64,000 nucleotides of DNA, taken from contig JABTUJ010000031.1 of the NCBI GenBank assembly GCA_015075445.1, positions 1-64,000 on the forward strand. Direction: 5' to 3'. A program made the translations under genes and the position numbers. This stretch comes from Verrucomicrobiales bacterium (GTDB lineage: Bacteria; Verrucomicrobiota; Verrucomicrobiia; Limisphaerales; J093). Positions 1-8,487 of the stretch are shown here, piece by piece; within the stretch, counting starts at the first letter, position 1; each line of letters starts with the position of its first letter. Below the pieces are notes generated by a model. That model was given only the letters and a program-made list of their open reading frames with translations, ran no database searches and had not been told where the DNA came from.

Positions 1-50
1 CGCCTCAGTTCGATTGCTTCGGTTAGCACTCGATTCCTCACCCTTGGAGC

Positions 51-143
51 CTCTGACCTCTGACCTCTGACCTCTGACCTCTGACCTCTGACCTCTGACT
101 TCTGACTTCTGACCTCTGACCTCTGACCTCTGACCTCTGACCT
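51..143. repeat. Tandem 7-bp repeat (CTCTGAC)n
   Basis: About 13 consecutive copies of the heptamer CTCTGAC, two of them reading CTTCTGA-like. The array lies just beyond the stop codon of the minus-strand DUF885 gene. No gene is visible in bases 1-169. The same heptamer recurs inside kinase gene B at 24340-24440 and, degenerate, in kinase gene A near 21565-21650. Confidence 0.95.
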
Positions 144-169
144 CGAACCTCAGATTTCGTCCTTCGAAC

Positions 170-1939
170 TTAACGCGGCTGTTGCAGGCGTTGGCGCACG
201 AGTTCGGGCAGGTACTTGACGGGCACCGGGCCGGGGGCGAGGACGGCCTCGTGGTAGCGGCCCAACTCGAAGGCGTCGCCGAGTTCGCGCTGGATCTCCT
301 GGCGGAGCCGGTAGTGGGCGAGGCGGCCGACGAAGTAGGTGGAGAGCTGGACGGAGCTTTGCTGGGCGCGGATGACCTTGAGCCGGGCTTCGCCCTCGGA
401 CTGGAAGGCCTGGCGGATGAGGAGATCGAGGGCTTCGTCGTCGGTCATGGCGGTGCAATGCATGCGGTGGTCGAGGAGGGCGTTGGTGACGGCGCGGAGG
501 TAGAACTTGAGCTGGGTGAGGCGGAGGGCGAGGTCGCCGTCGCGATAGCCCTGGTCGAGGAGGGTTTGCTCGGTGTAGACGGCCCAGCCTTCGATGTAGG
601 TGCCCGAGCCCAGGACGCGGCGGATGAGGGAGGGGACGCGGTTGGCGTACTCGAGCTGGACGTAATGGCCGGGATAGGCCTCGTGGATGGTGAGGATGTG
701 GAGCATCTGGTGGTTGTACTCCTCGAAGTAGCTCTTGACGCGGTCGGCATCCCAGTCGGCGGGCGGCGGGCTGACGGCGTAAAAGCCGCTGGCGTGCGGA
801 TCCAGCGGGGGCGGAGAGTTCATGTAGGCGGTCGAGTTGCCGCGCTGGAACTCGGGCATCTCGATGATCTGGCAACGGTCGGGATCCGGAAGGCGGAGGA
901 GGTCGTGGGCGGCGATGAACGCCTTGGCCTCGGCGACGGTCTGGCGGACGTCGTCGAGGACGGTTGCGGCGGTGCTGTGGTGTTGGGCGATGGCGTGGAG
1001 CACGCGGGTGATGGTGGTGCGGCGGCCTTCGGGGTCATCGGGGGGCAGGGGTTGCCGGGGGTGATAACGGCTCCAGAGCTGGCGGGCGATGACGTACATG
1101 TCGCGGCTGACCCGGTCGAATTCAGCCTGGGCCGCGGCGAGGACTTCATCAGCGGTGAGGCCGGCGTCGAGTTCGAGTTCGAGCTTGCGGGCGAACCGTT
1201 CCCGGCCCAGGCGCCAATCGCCGGTGGCGCGGGGGCGGAGGTCGTTTTCGAGGAAGGACTGGTACTGGCGCAGGGCGGCGGCGACGGGGGCGGCGACCTG
1301 GCGGAGGGCCGCCAGTTGCGGGGTGGAGCCGGCCAGCTCGAAGAGGTCGCGCTCGAAGAAGGCAACGGCGCCACGGTTCTGGCGGATGGCGGTCTCGGTG
1401 TGCGCGCGGGGCGGGTGGCGGAGGTTGGCGCGGGCGGCTTCGAGGACGCGGGGGATGTGGGCGAGGCGGGCGATGGCGTTGGCGATGTTGGTCTCGGCCG
1501 GGAGGCTGGATTGGGCGAGGAGGAGGTAGATGCTGTCGTTGATGTAGTCGTTGTACACGCGCGGATCGTCGGCGAAGGGGTCCGTGTTCTCCGCGAGCCA
1601 GAGGGACTTGGTCAGCTCGTGGCGCAGGATCTCGTAATCGACCTGGTCGGGTCGGGGGAGGCGCGCGTAGTCCACGGCCTTCGGCAGCGCGGCGAGGGTG
1701 CGGCGGTTGTGTTCCTGCCAGCGGGCGCGGGCGGGAGCCGAGAGGTCCTCGAGTTGGCGGTCGAACCGGTGATCACCCAGGCGGGTGGCGTCCAGCGGGC
1801 GCAAGGCAAAGGCCTCGTCGAGGTAAGCCTGGAAGAAGCGGGTAAGGCCGGGATCGGGAGTTTGCGCCGCGGCGAGGCCGGTCAGCAGGGTGACGCCAGC
1901 CAAGGTGATGAGGACTCGAGCGTGTGAACGGGATCGCAT
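170..1939 (-). CDS. Secreted DUF885 family peptidase-like protein
   Basis: A DUF885 protein of about 589 residues, a family related to zinc-dependent carboxypeptidase-like enzymes. The C-terminal half contains HEAYPGHYVQ, the HExxPGH motif typical of the family. Its histidines and glutamate are the expected metal and catalytic residues. Starting at 1939 gives MRSRSHARVL followed by a hydrophobic stretch and an AAAQ cleavage site, so export is likely. An ATG six codons upstream (1957) is possible but places extra residues before the signal peptide. The substrate cannot be read from sequence. The gene is divergent from mutY, with about 190 bp between them. The length is normal for the family and the frame is intact. 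Confidence 0.85.
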   Translation of the reverse strand: MRSRSHARVLITLAGVTLLTGLAAAQTPDPGLTRFFQAYLDEAFALRPLDATRLGDHRFDRQLEDLSAPARARWQEHNRRTLAALPKAVDYARLPRPDQVDYEILRHELTKSLWLAENTDPFADDPRVYNDYINDSIYLLLAQSSLPAETNIANAIARLAHIPRVLEAARANLRHPPRAHTETAIRQNRGAVAFFERDLFELAGSTPQLAALRQVAAPVAAALRQYQSFLENDLRPRATGDWRLGRERFARKLELELDAGLTADEVLAAAQAEFDRVSRDMYVIARQLWSRYHPRQPLPPDDPEGRRTTITRVLHAIAQHHSTAATVLDDVRQTVAEAKAFIAAHDLLRLPDPDRCQIIEMPEFQRGNSTAYMNSPPPLDPHASGFYAVSPPPADWDADRVKSYFEEYNHQMLHILTIHEAYPGHYVQLEYANRVPSLIRRVLGSGTYIEGWAVYTEQTLLDQGYRDGDLALRLTQLKFYLRAVTNALLDHRMHCTAMTDDEALDLLIRQAFQSEGEARLKVIRAQQSSVQLSTYFVGRLAHYRLRQEIQRELGDAFELGRYHEAVLAPGPVPVKYLPELVRQRLQQPR

Positions 1940-2124
1940 GCCGGCGGGAGTGTCCAAGGACAGGCGGATGGCGACAAGGCATTTAGGCTGTGTCCGGCGG
2001 GAGGGCGGATGCCCTCATCCGGCGATCCCCGCCGGGCGGCGCCGAGCACTGCTGGGGGTCGGGGTGCGGGTTTGCGGTCGCCGTGGATGGTCCTTACGCT
2101 GCCGCGGTGTCGAAGCATGGCCTC

Positions 2125-3234
2125 ATGGTGGGATCGCTGCTGTCGTGGTTTGCTGCGCAAGCCCGTGACCTGCCCTGGCGGCGGACGCACGATCCCTACG
2201 CCATTTGGGTTTCCGAAGTGATGCTCCAGCAGACGCAGGTCACGACCGTGATTCCGTATTGGGAGCGCTGGATGCGGGAGTGGCCTGACGTGCGGGCGTT
2301 GGCGGAGGCGCCGCTCGACCGGGTGCTCAAGCTTTGGGAAGGGCTGGGTTATTACCGGCGCGCCCGGAACCTGCATGGGGCGGCCGGCCGGCTGGTGAGG
2401 GAACGGGAGGGGCGCTTTCCGCGGTCGTTCGAGGACATCCTCGCTCTGCCCGGTGTGGGGCGGTACACGGCGGGCGCGATTTGCAGCCTGGCTTTCAACC
2501 ACCCGACGCCGGTAGTGGACGGCAACGTGACGCGGGTGTTGGCGCGGGTGCTGGGGCTGCGCCAGAACGTGCAGCGGCCCGCCACGCAGCGCCGGTTGTG
2601 GACGGTGGCGGGTGAGCTGGTGGAGGCGGCGCGGGATTGGCGGTCGCCCGGGTCCTGGGGGGGAGCGACCGGGTGGCGGAGGCGACGGGTGAAGGAGCGG
2701 CCGTGCGGGGCTTTGAACGAGGCGCTGATGGAACTGGGCGCCGTGGTGTGCGTGCCGCAGAACCCGCGGTGTGAGTTGTGCCCGTTGCGGAAGGCGTGTG
2801 TGGCGCACCGGCTTGGGCTGAGTCGACGACTGCCCGTGAAAGGCCGGTCGGCGCGGACGAGCGAGCGGCGGGAGTATGTGTTCGTGTGCGAACGGCAAGG
2901 GCGTTGGCTGGTGCGGCAACGGCCCGCGGGCGTGGTGAACGAGCATTTGTGGGAGTTCCCGGGCCTTGCGCAGGACGGGCACGCGTCGCCGTTGGCGGCG
3001 GCGCAGGCGCTGCTCGGGACCGGGATTCGAGAGGTCAGACCCTGGATGACCGTGCGGCAGAGCATCACGCGGCATCGGTACGTCCTCGCCGTGTGCCGGG
3101 TGCAGTTGGGGCGGGGCGAGCGGGGGACGGCGAGCGGGGGACGGTGGTTGAGTCGGGCCGCCTGCGAGGAGCGGGCGTTCTCGGCGGGGCATCGGAAGAT
3201 TTTGCAGCGGCTGGGCGAGGGCGGCGCGGGCTGA
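2125..3234 (+). CDS. mutY: A/G-specific adenine DNA glycosylase MutY
   Basis: MutY removes adenine mispaired with 8-oxoguanine in base excision repair. From the ATG at 2125 it is 369 residues. Visible features are the catalytic Glu31 in SEVMLQQTQ, the helix-hairpin-helix LPGVGRYTAG (108-117), Asp132 in VVDGNVTRV, and a 4Fe-4S cluster C209-x6-C216-x2-C219-x5-C225. A C-terminal NUDIX-like 8-oxoG recognition domain begins near residue 245 (EYVFVCERQGRWLVRQRP). The reading frame is open upstream to 1990, but the MutY fold starts at MVGSLLSWF; a GTG at 2107 is an alternative. An Arg/Gly-rich stretch of about 20 residues (171-192) precedes ALNEALMELG, where most MutY proteins have a short loop. thiD follows 30 bp downstream. 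Confidence 0.95.
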   Translation: MVGSLLSWFAAQARDLPWRRTHDPYAIWVSEVMLQQTQVTTVIPYWERWMREWPDVRALAEAPLDRVLKLWEGLGYYRRARNLHGAAGRLVREREGRFPRSFEDILALPGVGRYTAGAICSLAFNHPTPVVDGNVTRVLARVLGLRQNVQRPATQRRLWTVAGELVEAARDWRSPGSWGGATGWRRRRVKERPCGALNEALMELGAVVCVPQNPRCELCPLRKACVAHRLGLSRRLPVKGRSARTSERREYVFVCERQGRWLVRQRPAGVVNEHLWEFPGLAQDGHASPLAAAQALLGTGIREVRPWMTVRQSITRHRYVLAVCRVQLGRGERGTASGGRWLSRAACEERAFSAGHRKILQRLGEGGAG

Positions 3235-3264
3235 CAAGCGGGGGGGCTTCGGTATATTGGCCGC

Positions 3265-4065
3265 GTGGCTCATCGTGAAGCATGGCCGGTGGCGCTGACG
3301 ATTGCCGGCTCAGACAGCGGCGGGGGTGCCGGCATCCAGGCGGACCTCAAGACCTTTGCGGCGTTGGGGGTGCACGGCACCAGCGCGCTGACGTGCATTA
3401 CCGCGCAGAATCCGCAGGAGGTGCGGGCGGTACAGGCGTGTCGGCCAGCGATCGTGCGCGAACAGATCCAGGCGGTGTTTGCGGCGTTTCAGCCTGGAGC
3501 CGTCAAGACCGGCATGCTCCTCAACCAGGGCATCATCCGGGCGGTGGCGGACTGGTTCCGGTCAGCCACCCGTCCGCCGCTGGTGGTGGACCCCGTCATG
3601 GTGGCGACCAGTGGCGCGCGGCTTCTGCAGGCGTCGGCGCGGCGGGTCCTCGAGACGGCACTGCTGCCGCAGGCGCTGTTGACCACGCCGAACCTCGACG
3701 AAGCCGCGCTGCTCGTGGGGCGACCGCTCCGGACACTCGAAGACGTGCGCGCGGCGGCCCGCGAGATTCACCGCCGGTTCGGCTGTGCGGCGCTGGTGAA
3801 GGGCGGGCACCTGCAGGGGTTGGGCCAGGCCGTGGACTTCCTCTTTGACGGGCGGGAGGAGTGGATGCTGGAGGCGCCGCGTGTGCCCGCCGTTTCGACG
3901 CATGGCACCGGTTGCACCTATTCCGCAGCCATCGCGGGTTACCTGGCCCTGGGACTCGAACTCAAGCCGGCGGTCGAGATGGCCAAGCGCCATGTCACCC
4001 AGGCCATCGCGCAAAGCGTGCGCGCGTCCGGGCACGACGTTCTCAACCCGTGGTGGCGCGAATGA
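3265..4065 (+). CDS. thiD: Hydroxymethylpyrimidine/phosphomethylpyrimidine kinase
   Basis: ThiD phosphorylates HMP and HMP-P in thiamine pyrophosphate synthesis. At 266 residues it has the normal family length. It opens with ALTIAGSDSGGGAGIQADLKTF, the substrate-binding N terminus of the ribokinase-like fold. It carries VVDPVMVATSG in the middle and HGTGCTYSAAIAGYLALG near the end, which is the anion-hole and catalytic region. The start is GTG at 3265; the ATG at 3282 is out of frame. The stop overlaps the next gene's start (ATGA at 4062), so translation of the downstream protease may be coupled. No other thiamine genes are present in the window. Confidence 0.95.
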   Translation: MAHREAWPVALTIAGSDSGGGAGIQADLKTFAALGVHGTSALTCITAQNPQEVRAVQACRPAIVREQIQAVFAAFQPGAVKTGMLLNQGIIRAVADWFRSATRPPLVVDPVMVATSGARLLQASARRVLETALLPQALLTTPNLDEAALLVGRPLRTLEDVRAAAREIHRRFGCAALVKGGHLQGLGQAVDFLFDGREEWMLEAPRVPAVSTHGTGCTYSAAIAGYLALGLELKPAVEMAKRHVTQAIAQSVRASGHDVLNPWWRE

Positions 4066-6734
4066 ACGGGTGGCGTCGGTCGCTCGTCAGGCCGGGGGCG
4101 TGGCTGGGATTCGTGGCGGCGGCGGGGATGTTGTCGGCCCAGGGGGCGGAGCAGGTCTTCGAGTTTCGCGATGCCGGCGGTGCGGTGTCGTACGCGGTGG
4201 ACTTGCCGGCCGCGCGAGCCTTGGCGGGAGCAGGCCCGGAGTGGTTGCCGGCGCGGCGCACCCAGGGATCGGCACGGTCTCTGGAGGTGGGACGCCGGGT
4301 GGTGGTCGAGGCGGCTCCGAATCAGGCGTGGCAAACGCTGGTGGCGGGGCATGACTTGCGCCCCAGCGAGACCCTCGGGGCGCGCACGTACGTGTTTGAG
4401 GCGGCGGATGCGGCGAGCGCCGTTCGTATCGCGGCGGCGTTGGCTGGACAGGAAGGCGTGGTGAGGAGTCATCCGGTCCGGCGGCAGGGCGTGCGATTAC
4501 ACGGCGGGTTCGCGCCGCGACCCGATGACGCGCTGTGGGGTCAGCAATGGCACCTCGAGAACCGCGACACGAACACCGCCGAGCGCCTCGGCTTCGACCT
4601 GAACGTCCGCGCGGCCTGGGCCTGGACGCAGGGAGCAGGGGTGGTCGTCGCCCAGGGCGATGATGGCCTCGAGACCGATCATCCGGACCTGCGCCAGAAC
4701 ACCGCCGGTGCTCCGCACTATGACTTCTTCAAGAGCCAGGCCACCGGGCTGCATCCCAACAGCCGCTCGTTCCACGGAACGGCCGTGGGTGGGCTCATCG
4801 CGGCCGCGGCCGGATCTGGGCGGGGGGTCTGCGGGGTGGCACCGGCAGCGGGGTTGGCCAGTTGGGTGGTGTTCAGCGGGTCCGGGAACTTCCTGGACGA
4901 GGTGCAGGCGGGTCGGATGTTCGCCTATGCCTCGAACACCGTGGCGGTCCAGAACCACAGTTGGGGCAATGCGGATCGGGAAGTGCTGGAGCCGCTGCCC
5001 GAGGAGGCCCGGGGGATCTCGAACGCCCTCGAATTCGGTCGTGGCGGCAAGGGGGTGGTCATGGTGCGGGCCGCCGGGAATGAACGGCTTGAACTCAACA
5101 ATGCCAACGATGACGGGTATGCCAACGACATCCGCGTGATCACGGTGGGCGCCGTGCGGAACAACGGGCGGGTCACCAGCTACAGCACGCCCGGCGCCTG
5201 CGTGCTCGTGGCGGCGTTCAGCGCGGACAAGCGGGCGCAGACGCCGGCGGGAACAACCACGAACTACCCGAGCCTGGCCACGACTGACCGCCGCGGCAGC
5301 CTGGGCTACAACACCGGGATTCTCGGTGGCGACGGCGATTACGCGTGGGGCACCTCCGGCTTCGAAGGAACGTCCGGGTCTACGCCCCAGATCGCCGGCC
5401 TTTGCGCCCTGCTCCTGGCGGTGAATCCGCAACTCACCTATCGCGACCTCCAGCAGATCCTCATCCATTCGGCCCGCCAGCTCGATGGTGCCGACCCGAG
5501 TGTCCACGCCAACGGCGCCGGCTTCCGGGTGAGCGATAACACGGGGTTCGGTGTGCCGGACGCGGGCGACGCCGTGGCGCTGGCGCGGCACTGGCCCAAC
5601 CGGCCGCCCCTGGAGACCGCCACCGTGGAGCGTCGGATGTCGGTCGCCATTCCGGACGATGGCTTGCGCGTCACGATCTCGGGGGCGTTGCTTCCCCCGG
5701 CGCTGGCGTCCATCCCGGCGTATCCGGTGGACGGCCTGGCGGTGGATGAACCCACGGAGTTGCGGGCCTTGGTGGACGTCGACCTCGCCCTCGACCCCAT
5801 CCGGCAGGACGTGCGGGGCAAGGCGGTTCTCATTCGGCATGGCACCACGCCCGTGGCGCGGAAGCTGGCGAACGCGGCGGCGGCGGGGGCGGAATCCGCC
5901 ATCGTGTACCACTACAGCGGCACGACGGACCGCGTGTTCTTGAACGGTGCCGACGTTCACCTCTCGCCCCTCCCGGCGGTGTTCATCGACCGGCAGTCTG
6001 GCGAGGCGCTGCGGGATTACCTGAGCTGGATGCCGGGGGTGCGCGCGCGGGTCAGTCTTGAACGGGTGCGGCAGACCCTGTCGGTGAACGCTTCCCTGCT
6101 GTGCGAGCACGTCACGTTGCGCGTGCAGACTTCGCATGGCCGCCGCGGCGATTTGCGGATCACGCTGGTGTCGCCGGCGGGCACGCGCAGTGTGCTGCAG
6201 CACTTCAACCAGGATCTGCGCTCGTCGCTCGGCGACTGGACCTACTCGACCGTCCACCATTTCTACGAGAGCAGCACGGGGGATTGGCAGGTGGAAATCA
6301 GCGACCAACGACCCGGCGTCACCGGGCGCGTCCTCGCCCTCGGCCTGACCGTGCATGGGGTGCCCATCGACGACACCGACCGGGACGGCTTGGACGATGA
6401 CTGGGAACGACAGCACTTCGGGGACCTTCAGGCCGGGCCGCGGGAAGACGCCGATGGGGATGGCTGGAGCAACGCGCGCGAGCAGATCCTCGCGACGGAT
6501 CCGCGGCGCAGTGAGACCGCTCTGCTCGTGGAACTGGGGCCGTGGGATGCGCGGTTCTGGCGGCTGGCCTGGCCGGCCCGTCCGGGGACGGCCTACCGGG
6601 TTCTGGCGGACCCGACGGCCGAGGGTCCTTACGGCTGGCTGGGGACGATCCAGGCTGACGGGCGTGAGGCGGCGTGGGTGATGCCGCGAGCGGCAGAGCC
6701 GAACCGGTTCTTCCGGGTGGAGACCATCGAATGA
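4062..6734 (+). CDS. Secreted subtilisin-like S8 protease with PA insert and P domain
   Basis: An exported serine protease of 890 residues. There is a signal peptide (residues 1 to about 27) and a propeptide-like region to about 150. The S8 domain has catalytic Asp200 (GDDGLETDHPDL), His238 (SFHGTAVGG), oxyanion Asn340 (AAGN) and Ser438 (GTSGSTPQIAG), in the order expected for kexin-type S8 proteases. A protease-associated-like segment (about 560-660) follows, then a proprotein-convertase P domain (about 670-770). The tail has Asp-rich calcium-type repeats (DTDRDGLDDDW, DADGDGWSNAREQ). The start codon overlaps the thiD stop by 4 bp. The combination suggests a calcium-stabilised extracellular or surface protease; substrates are unknown. 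Confidence 0.9.
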   Translation: MNGWRRSLVRPGAWLGFVAAAGMLSAQGAEQVFEFRDAGGAVSYAVDLPAARALAGAGPEWLPARRTQGSARSLEVGRRVVVEAAPNQAWQTLVAGHDLRPSETLGARTYVFEAADAASAVRIAAALAGQEGVVRSHPVRRQGVRLHGGFAPRPDDALWGQQWHLENRDTNTAERLGFDLNVRAAWAWTQGAGVVVAQGDDGLETDHPDLRQNTAGAPHYDFFKSQATGLHPNSRSFHGTAVGGLIAAAAGSGRGVCGVAPAAGLASWVVFSGSGNFLDEVQAGRMFAYASNTVAVQNHSWGNADREVLEPLPEEARGISNALEFGRGGKGVVMVRAAGNERLELNNANDDGYANDIRVITVGAVRNNGRVTSYSTPGACVLVAAFSADKRAQTPAGTTTNYPSLATTDRRGSLGYNTGILGGDGDYAWGTSGFEGTSGSTPQIAGLCALLLAVNPQLTYRDLQQILIHSARQLDGADPSVHANGAGFRVSDNTGFGVPDAGDAVALARHWPNRPPLETATVERRMSVAIPDDGLRVTISGALLPPALASIPAYPVDGLAVDEPTELRALVDVDLALDPIRQDVRGKAVLIRHGTTPVARKLANAAAAGAESAIVYHYSGTTDRVFLNGADVHLSPLPAVFIDRQSGEALRDYLSWMPGVRARVSLERVRQTLSVNASLLCEHVTLRVQTSHGRRGDLRITLVSPAGTRSVLQHFNQDLRSSLGDWTYSTVHHFYESSTGDWQVEISDQRPGVTGRVLALGLTVHGVPIDDTDRDGLDDDWERQHFGDLQAGPREDADGDGWSNAREQILATDPRRSETALLVELGPWDARFWRLAWPARPGTAYRVLADPTAEGPYGWLGTIQADGREAAWVMPRAAEPNRFFRVETIE

Positions 6735-6766
6735 CGCCGATGCCTGACGCCGATGCCTGACGCCGG
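6732..6766. repeat. 13-bp tandem repeat at the protease stop codon
   Basis: Two full copies and one partial copy of TGACGCCGATGCC. The first copy begins with the protease stop codon and each copy supplies a TGA. It occupies most of the short gap between the convergent protease and HAF-repeat genes. Confidence 0.8.
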
Positions 6767-6773
6767 AAGGCCC

Positions 6774-8378
6774 CTACTGAAACTGGACAGTGGCTGGGTT
6801 TGAGCAGGCGAAGGTAGCGGCGTCGCAGACCCGATAGACGTAAGTGCCGCCACCTCGCCGATGGATGGGATCGGTCCAGGCGCCGGTGTTGGGGACCGTG
6901 GCGATCAAGACACCCTCACGATAGACGTTCACGGAGCTGGTCCACACACCCGTCCAGGCCAGGTCCGCCTTTTGCAGCCCCCGGACTTTGTAGCCGGTGA
7001 CGCGCAAAGTAATGCTGCCCTCACGGGTGACGCTCAGCTCCAGGGAAGCGCTACCGGTGGCCCCTTCGTTGTCCATGACCAGGAGCCAGACGGTGTAGGT
7101 CCCGGGGAAAGCGTACGTGTGGGAGACGGTGACACCGCGGCCGGTGTGGCCATCGCCGAAGTCCCAGGCATCCTCGACGATGCTGCCATCGGGATCGTGC
7201 GAACTGCTGGCGTCGAAATGGGCGGTCAGGCCATCGACCACCACCGTGAACGCGGCGAGCGGGAGCGCGTTCTGATCCTGTGGCGGGGGAGCCAGCGTGG
7301 CCTTCCACGCCTCGGTCTGGCCCTCGGGATTGCTGCCCGAGCCGACGATGGTGGTGCCGTTCGCCGAGACCTCCCAGGCGTTGGAGAGCGTCCAACCGCT
7401 CAGGTCCAAGCCCTCGGCCGTCAAGACGCTCTTGAGACTTCGCATCCCGTGCTCGGCATCCCAAAGGAAGGCTTCCGCGCCGAGGGCCGTCGTGCCACGC
7501 CCCACCACCACCGAACCGTCCGCCGAGACACTCCACGCATAGCTGGCAAAACCTCCTCCCGGCAAGTCCCCGAGTCCCACCATGCCGCCCGCCTCCGTCC
7601 AGCGGAAGGCTTCTGGGCCGGCCGCCGAGTTGCCATATCCCACGATCACCGCGCCGTCGGTCGAGCTGGCACGGGCTCCGCTGTTGAAGTTCCCGCCGGG
7701 AAGGTCGCCCAAGCCCACCATCCCGCCGGCCGGGGTCCAGCGAAAGGCTTGCATGTTGCCCGAGCCGGAACTGCTCGACCCCACAACCACCAAGCCGTCG
7801 GCAGAGACACCGTAGGCCGCGCTGATGGGACTCCATTCGGGCGGGCTCCACAGGTAGCCGAGGCCTTTCACTCCCTCCGCCGCCGTCCAGCGGAAGGCTT
7901 CCATGTCGGAGCCAGACCGCCGTTCACCTACCACGACGGCACCGTCGGCCGAGACACCATAGGCGTGCCGGCTGTTATTCCCCAGGCGCGCCATGCCGCC
8001 GACCGGGGTCCAGCGGAAGGCGGCGGAATCGCTGGACCCCACCACCACGGCGCCATCGCTTGAGACGCCATAGGCGCGGCTGTCCCTCCCCTCGAGCGAG
8101 ACGTGGCCCAGCCCGACCATGCCGACCGCCGGCGCCCAGCGGAAGGCCTCGAACTTGCGGGGGCCGGCGCTGCTGTAGCCCACGACCACCAGCCCATCGC
8201 CGGAGACAGCCAAGGCCGCGCTTTCACGGACCCTGTCGTGCAGGTGGCCCAAACCCTGGAAGCGAGAACCTTGGGCAGAGGCAAGGGAGGCTCCCGGCCC
8301 GAGCGTGAGCATGGCAATCCAGGATGCGATTCCCAAGGTGGCCCACCCACCGCGGACCGGCTGAACTTCGGTTTTCAT
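6774..8378 (-). CDS. Secreted HAF-repeat protein with PKD and C-terminal FN3-like domain
   Basis: A 534-residue exported protein. The start at 8378 gives MKTEVQPVRGG followed by a hydrophobic segment ending in SLASAQG, a good signal peptide. An upstream ATG at 8420 is less likely. Residues about 45-345 contain roughly eight copies of a repeat of the type FRWTPAGGMVGLGDLPGG...SADGxVVVG. This is the HAF extracellular repeat of predicted beta-propeller proteins. A PKD domain (FDASSSHDPDGSI...WDFGDGHTG) follows at about 375-455. The last 80 residues (GYKVRGLQKADLAW...YVYRVCDAATFACSN) form a small beta domain that is also encoded at the end of the neighbouring FG-GAP gene. A cell-surface or adhesive role is plausible but not demonstrated. 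Confidence 0.8.
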   Translation of the reverse strand: MKTEVQPVRGGWATLGIASWIAMLTLGPGASLASAQGSRFQGLGHLHDRVRESAALAVSGDGLVVVGYSSAGPRKFEAFRWAPAVGMVGLGHVSLEGRDSRAYGVSSDGAVVVGSSDSAAFRWTPVGGMARLGNNSRHAYGVSADGAVVVGERRSGSDMEAFRWTAAEGVKGLGYLWSPPEWSPISAAYGVSADGLVVVGSSSSGSGNMQAFRWTPAGGMVGLGDLPGGNFNSGARASSTDGAVIVGYGNSAAGPEAFRWTEAGGMVGLGDLPGGGFASYAWSVSADGSVVVGRGTTALGAEAFLWDAEHGMRSLKSVLTAEGLDLSGWTLSNAWEVSANGTTIVGSGSNPEGQTEAWKATLAPPPQDQNALPLAAFTVVVDGLTAHFDASSSHDPDGSIVEDAWDFGDGHTGRGVTVSHTYAFPGTYTVWLLVMDNEGATGSASLELSVTREGSITLRVTGYKVRGLQKADLAWTGVWTSSVNVYREGVLIATVPNTGAWTDPIHRRGGGTYVYRVCDAATFACSNPATVQFQ

Positions 8379-8487
8379 AGCATGAATCGGTTTGCTCTTG
8401 TTCCGCTTGTTCTCGGACATGGTTGTGTTCGCTCGTGCGTGGTTCGAGTGGAGGTCACCGCACCTCCGGCTGCGGGCTGTGCACGCG

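Noticed and set aside
51..143. CRISPR or telomere-like array
   Set aside because: A plain head-to-tail heptamer without spacers.
182..1927. Long plus-strand open frame (581 codons) opposite the DUF885 gene
   Set aside because: It is the antisense of a well-supported gene; its product is a low-complexity Gly/Val/Glu-rich string with no domain. Such shadows are frequent at this GC content.
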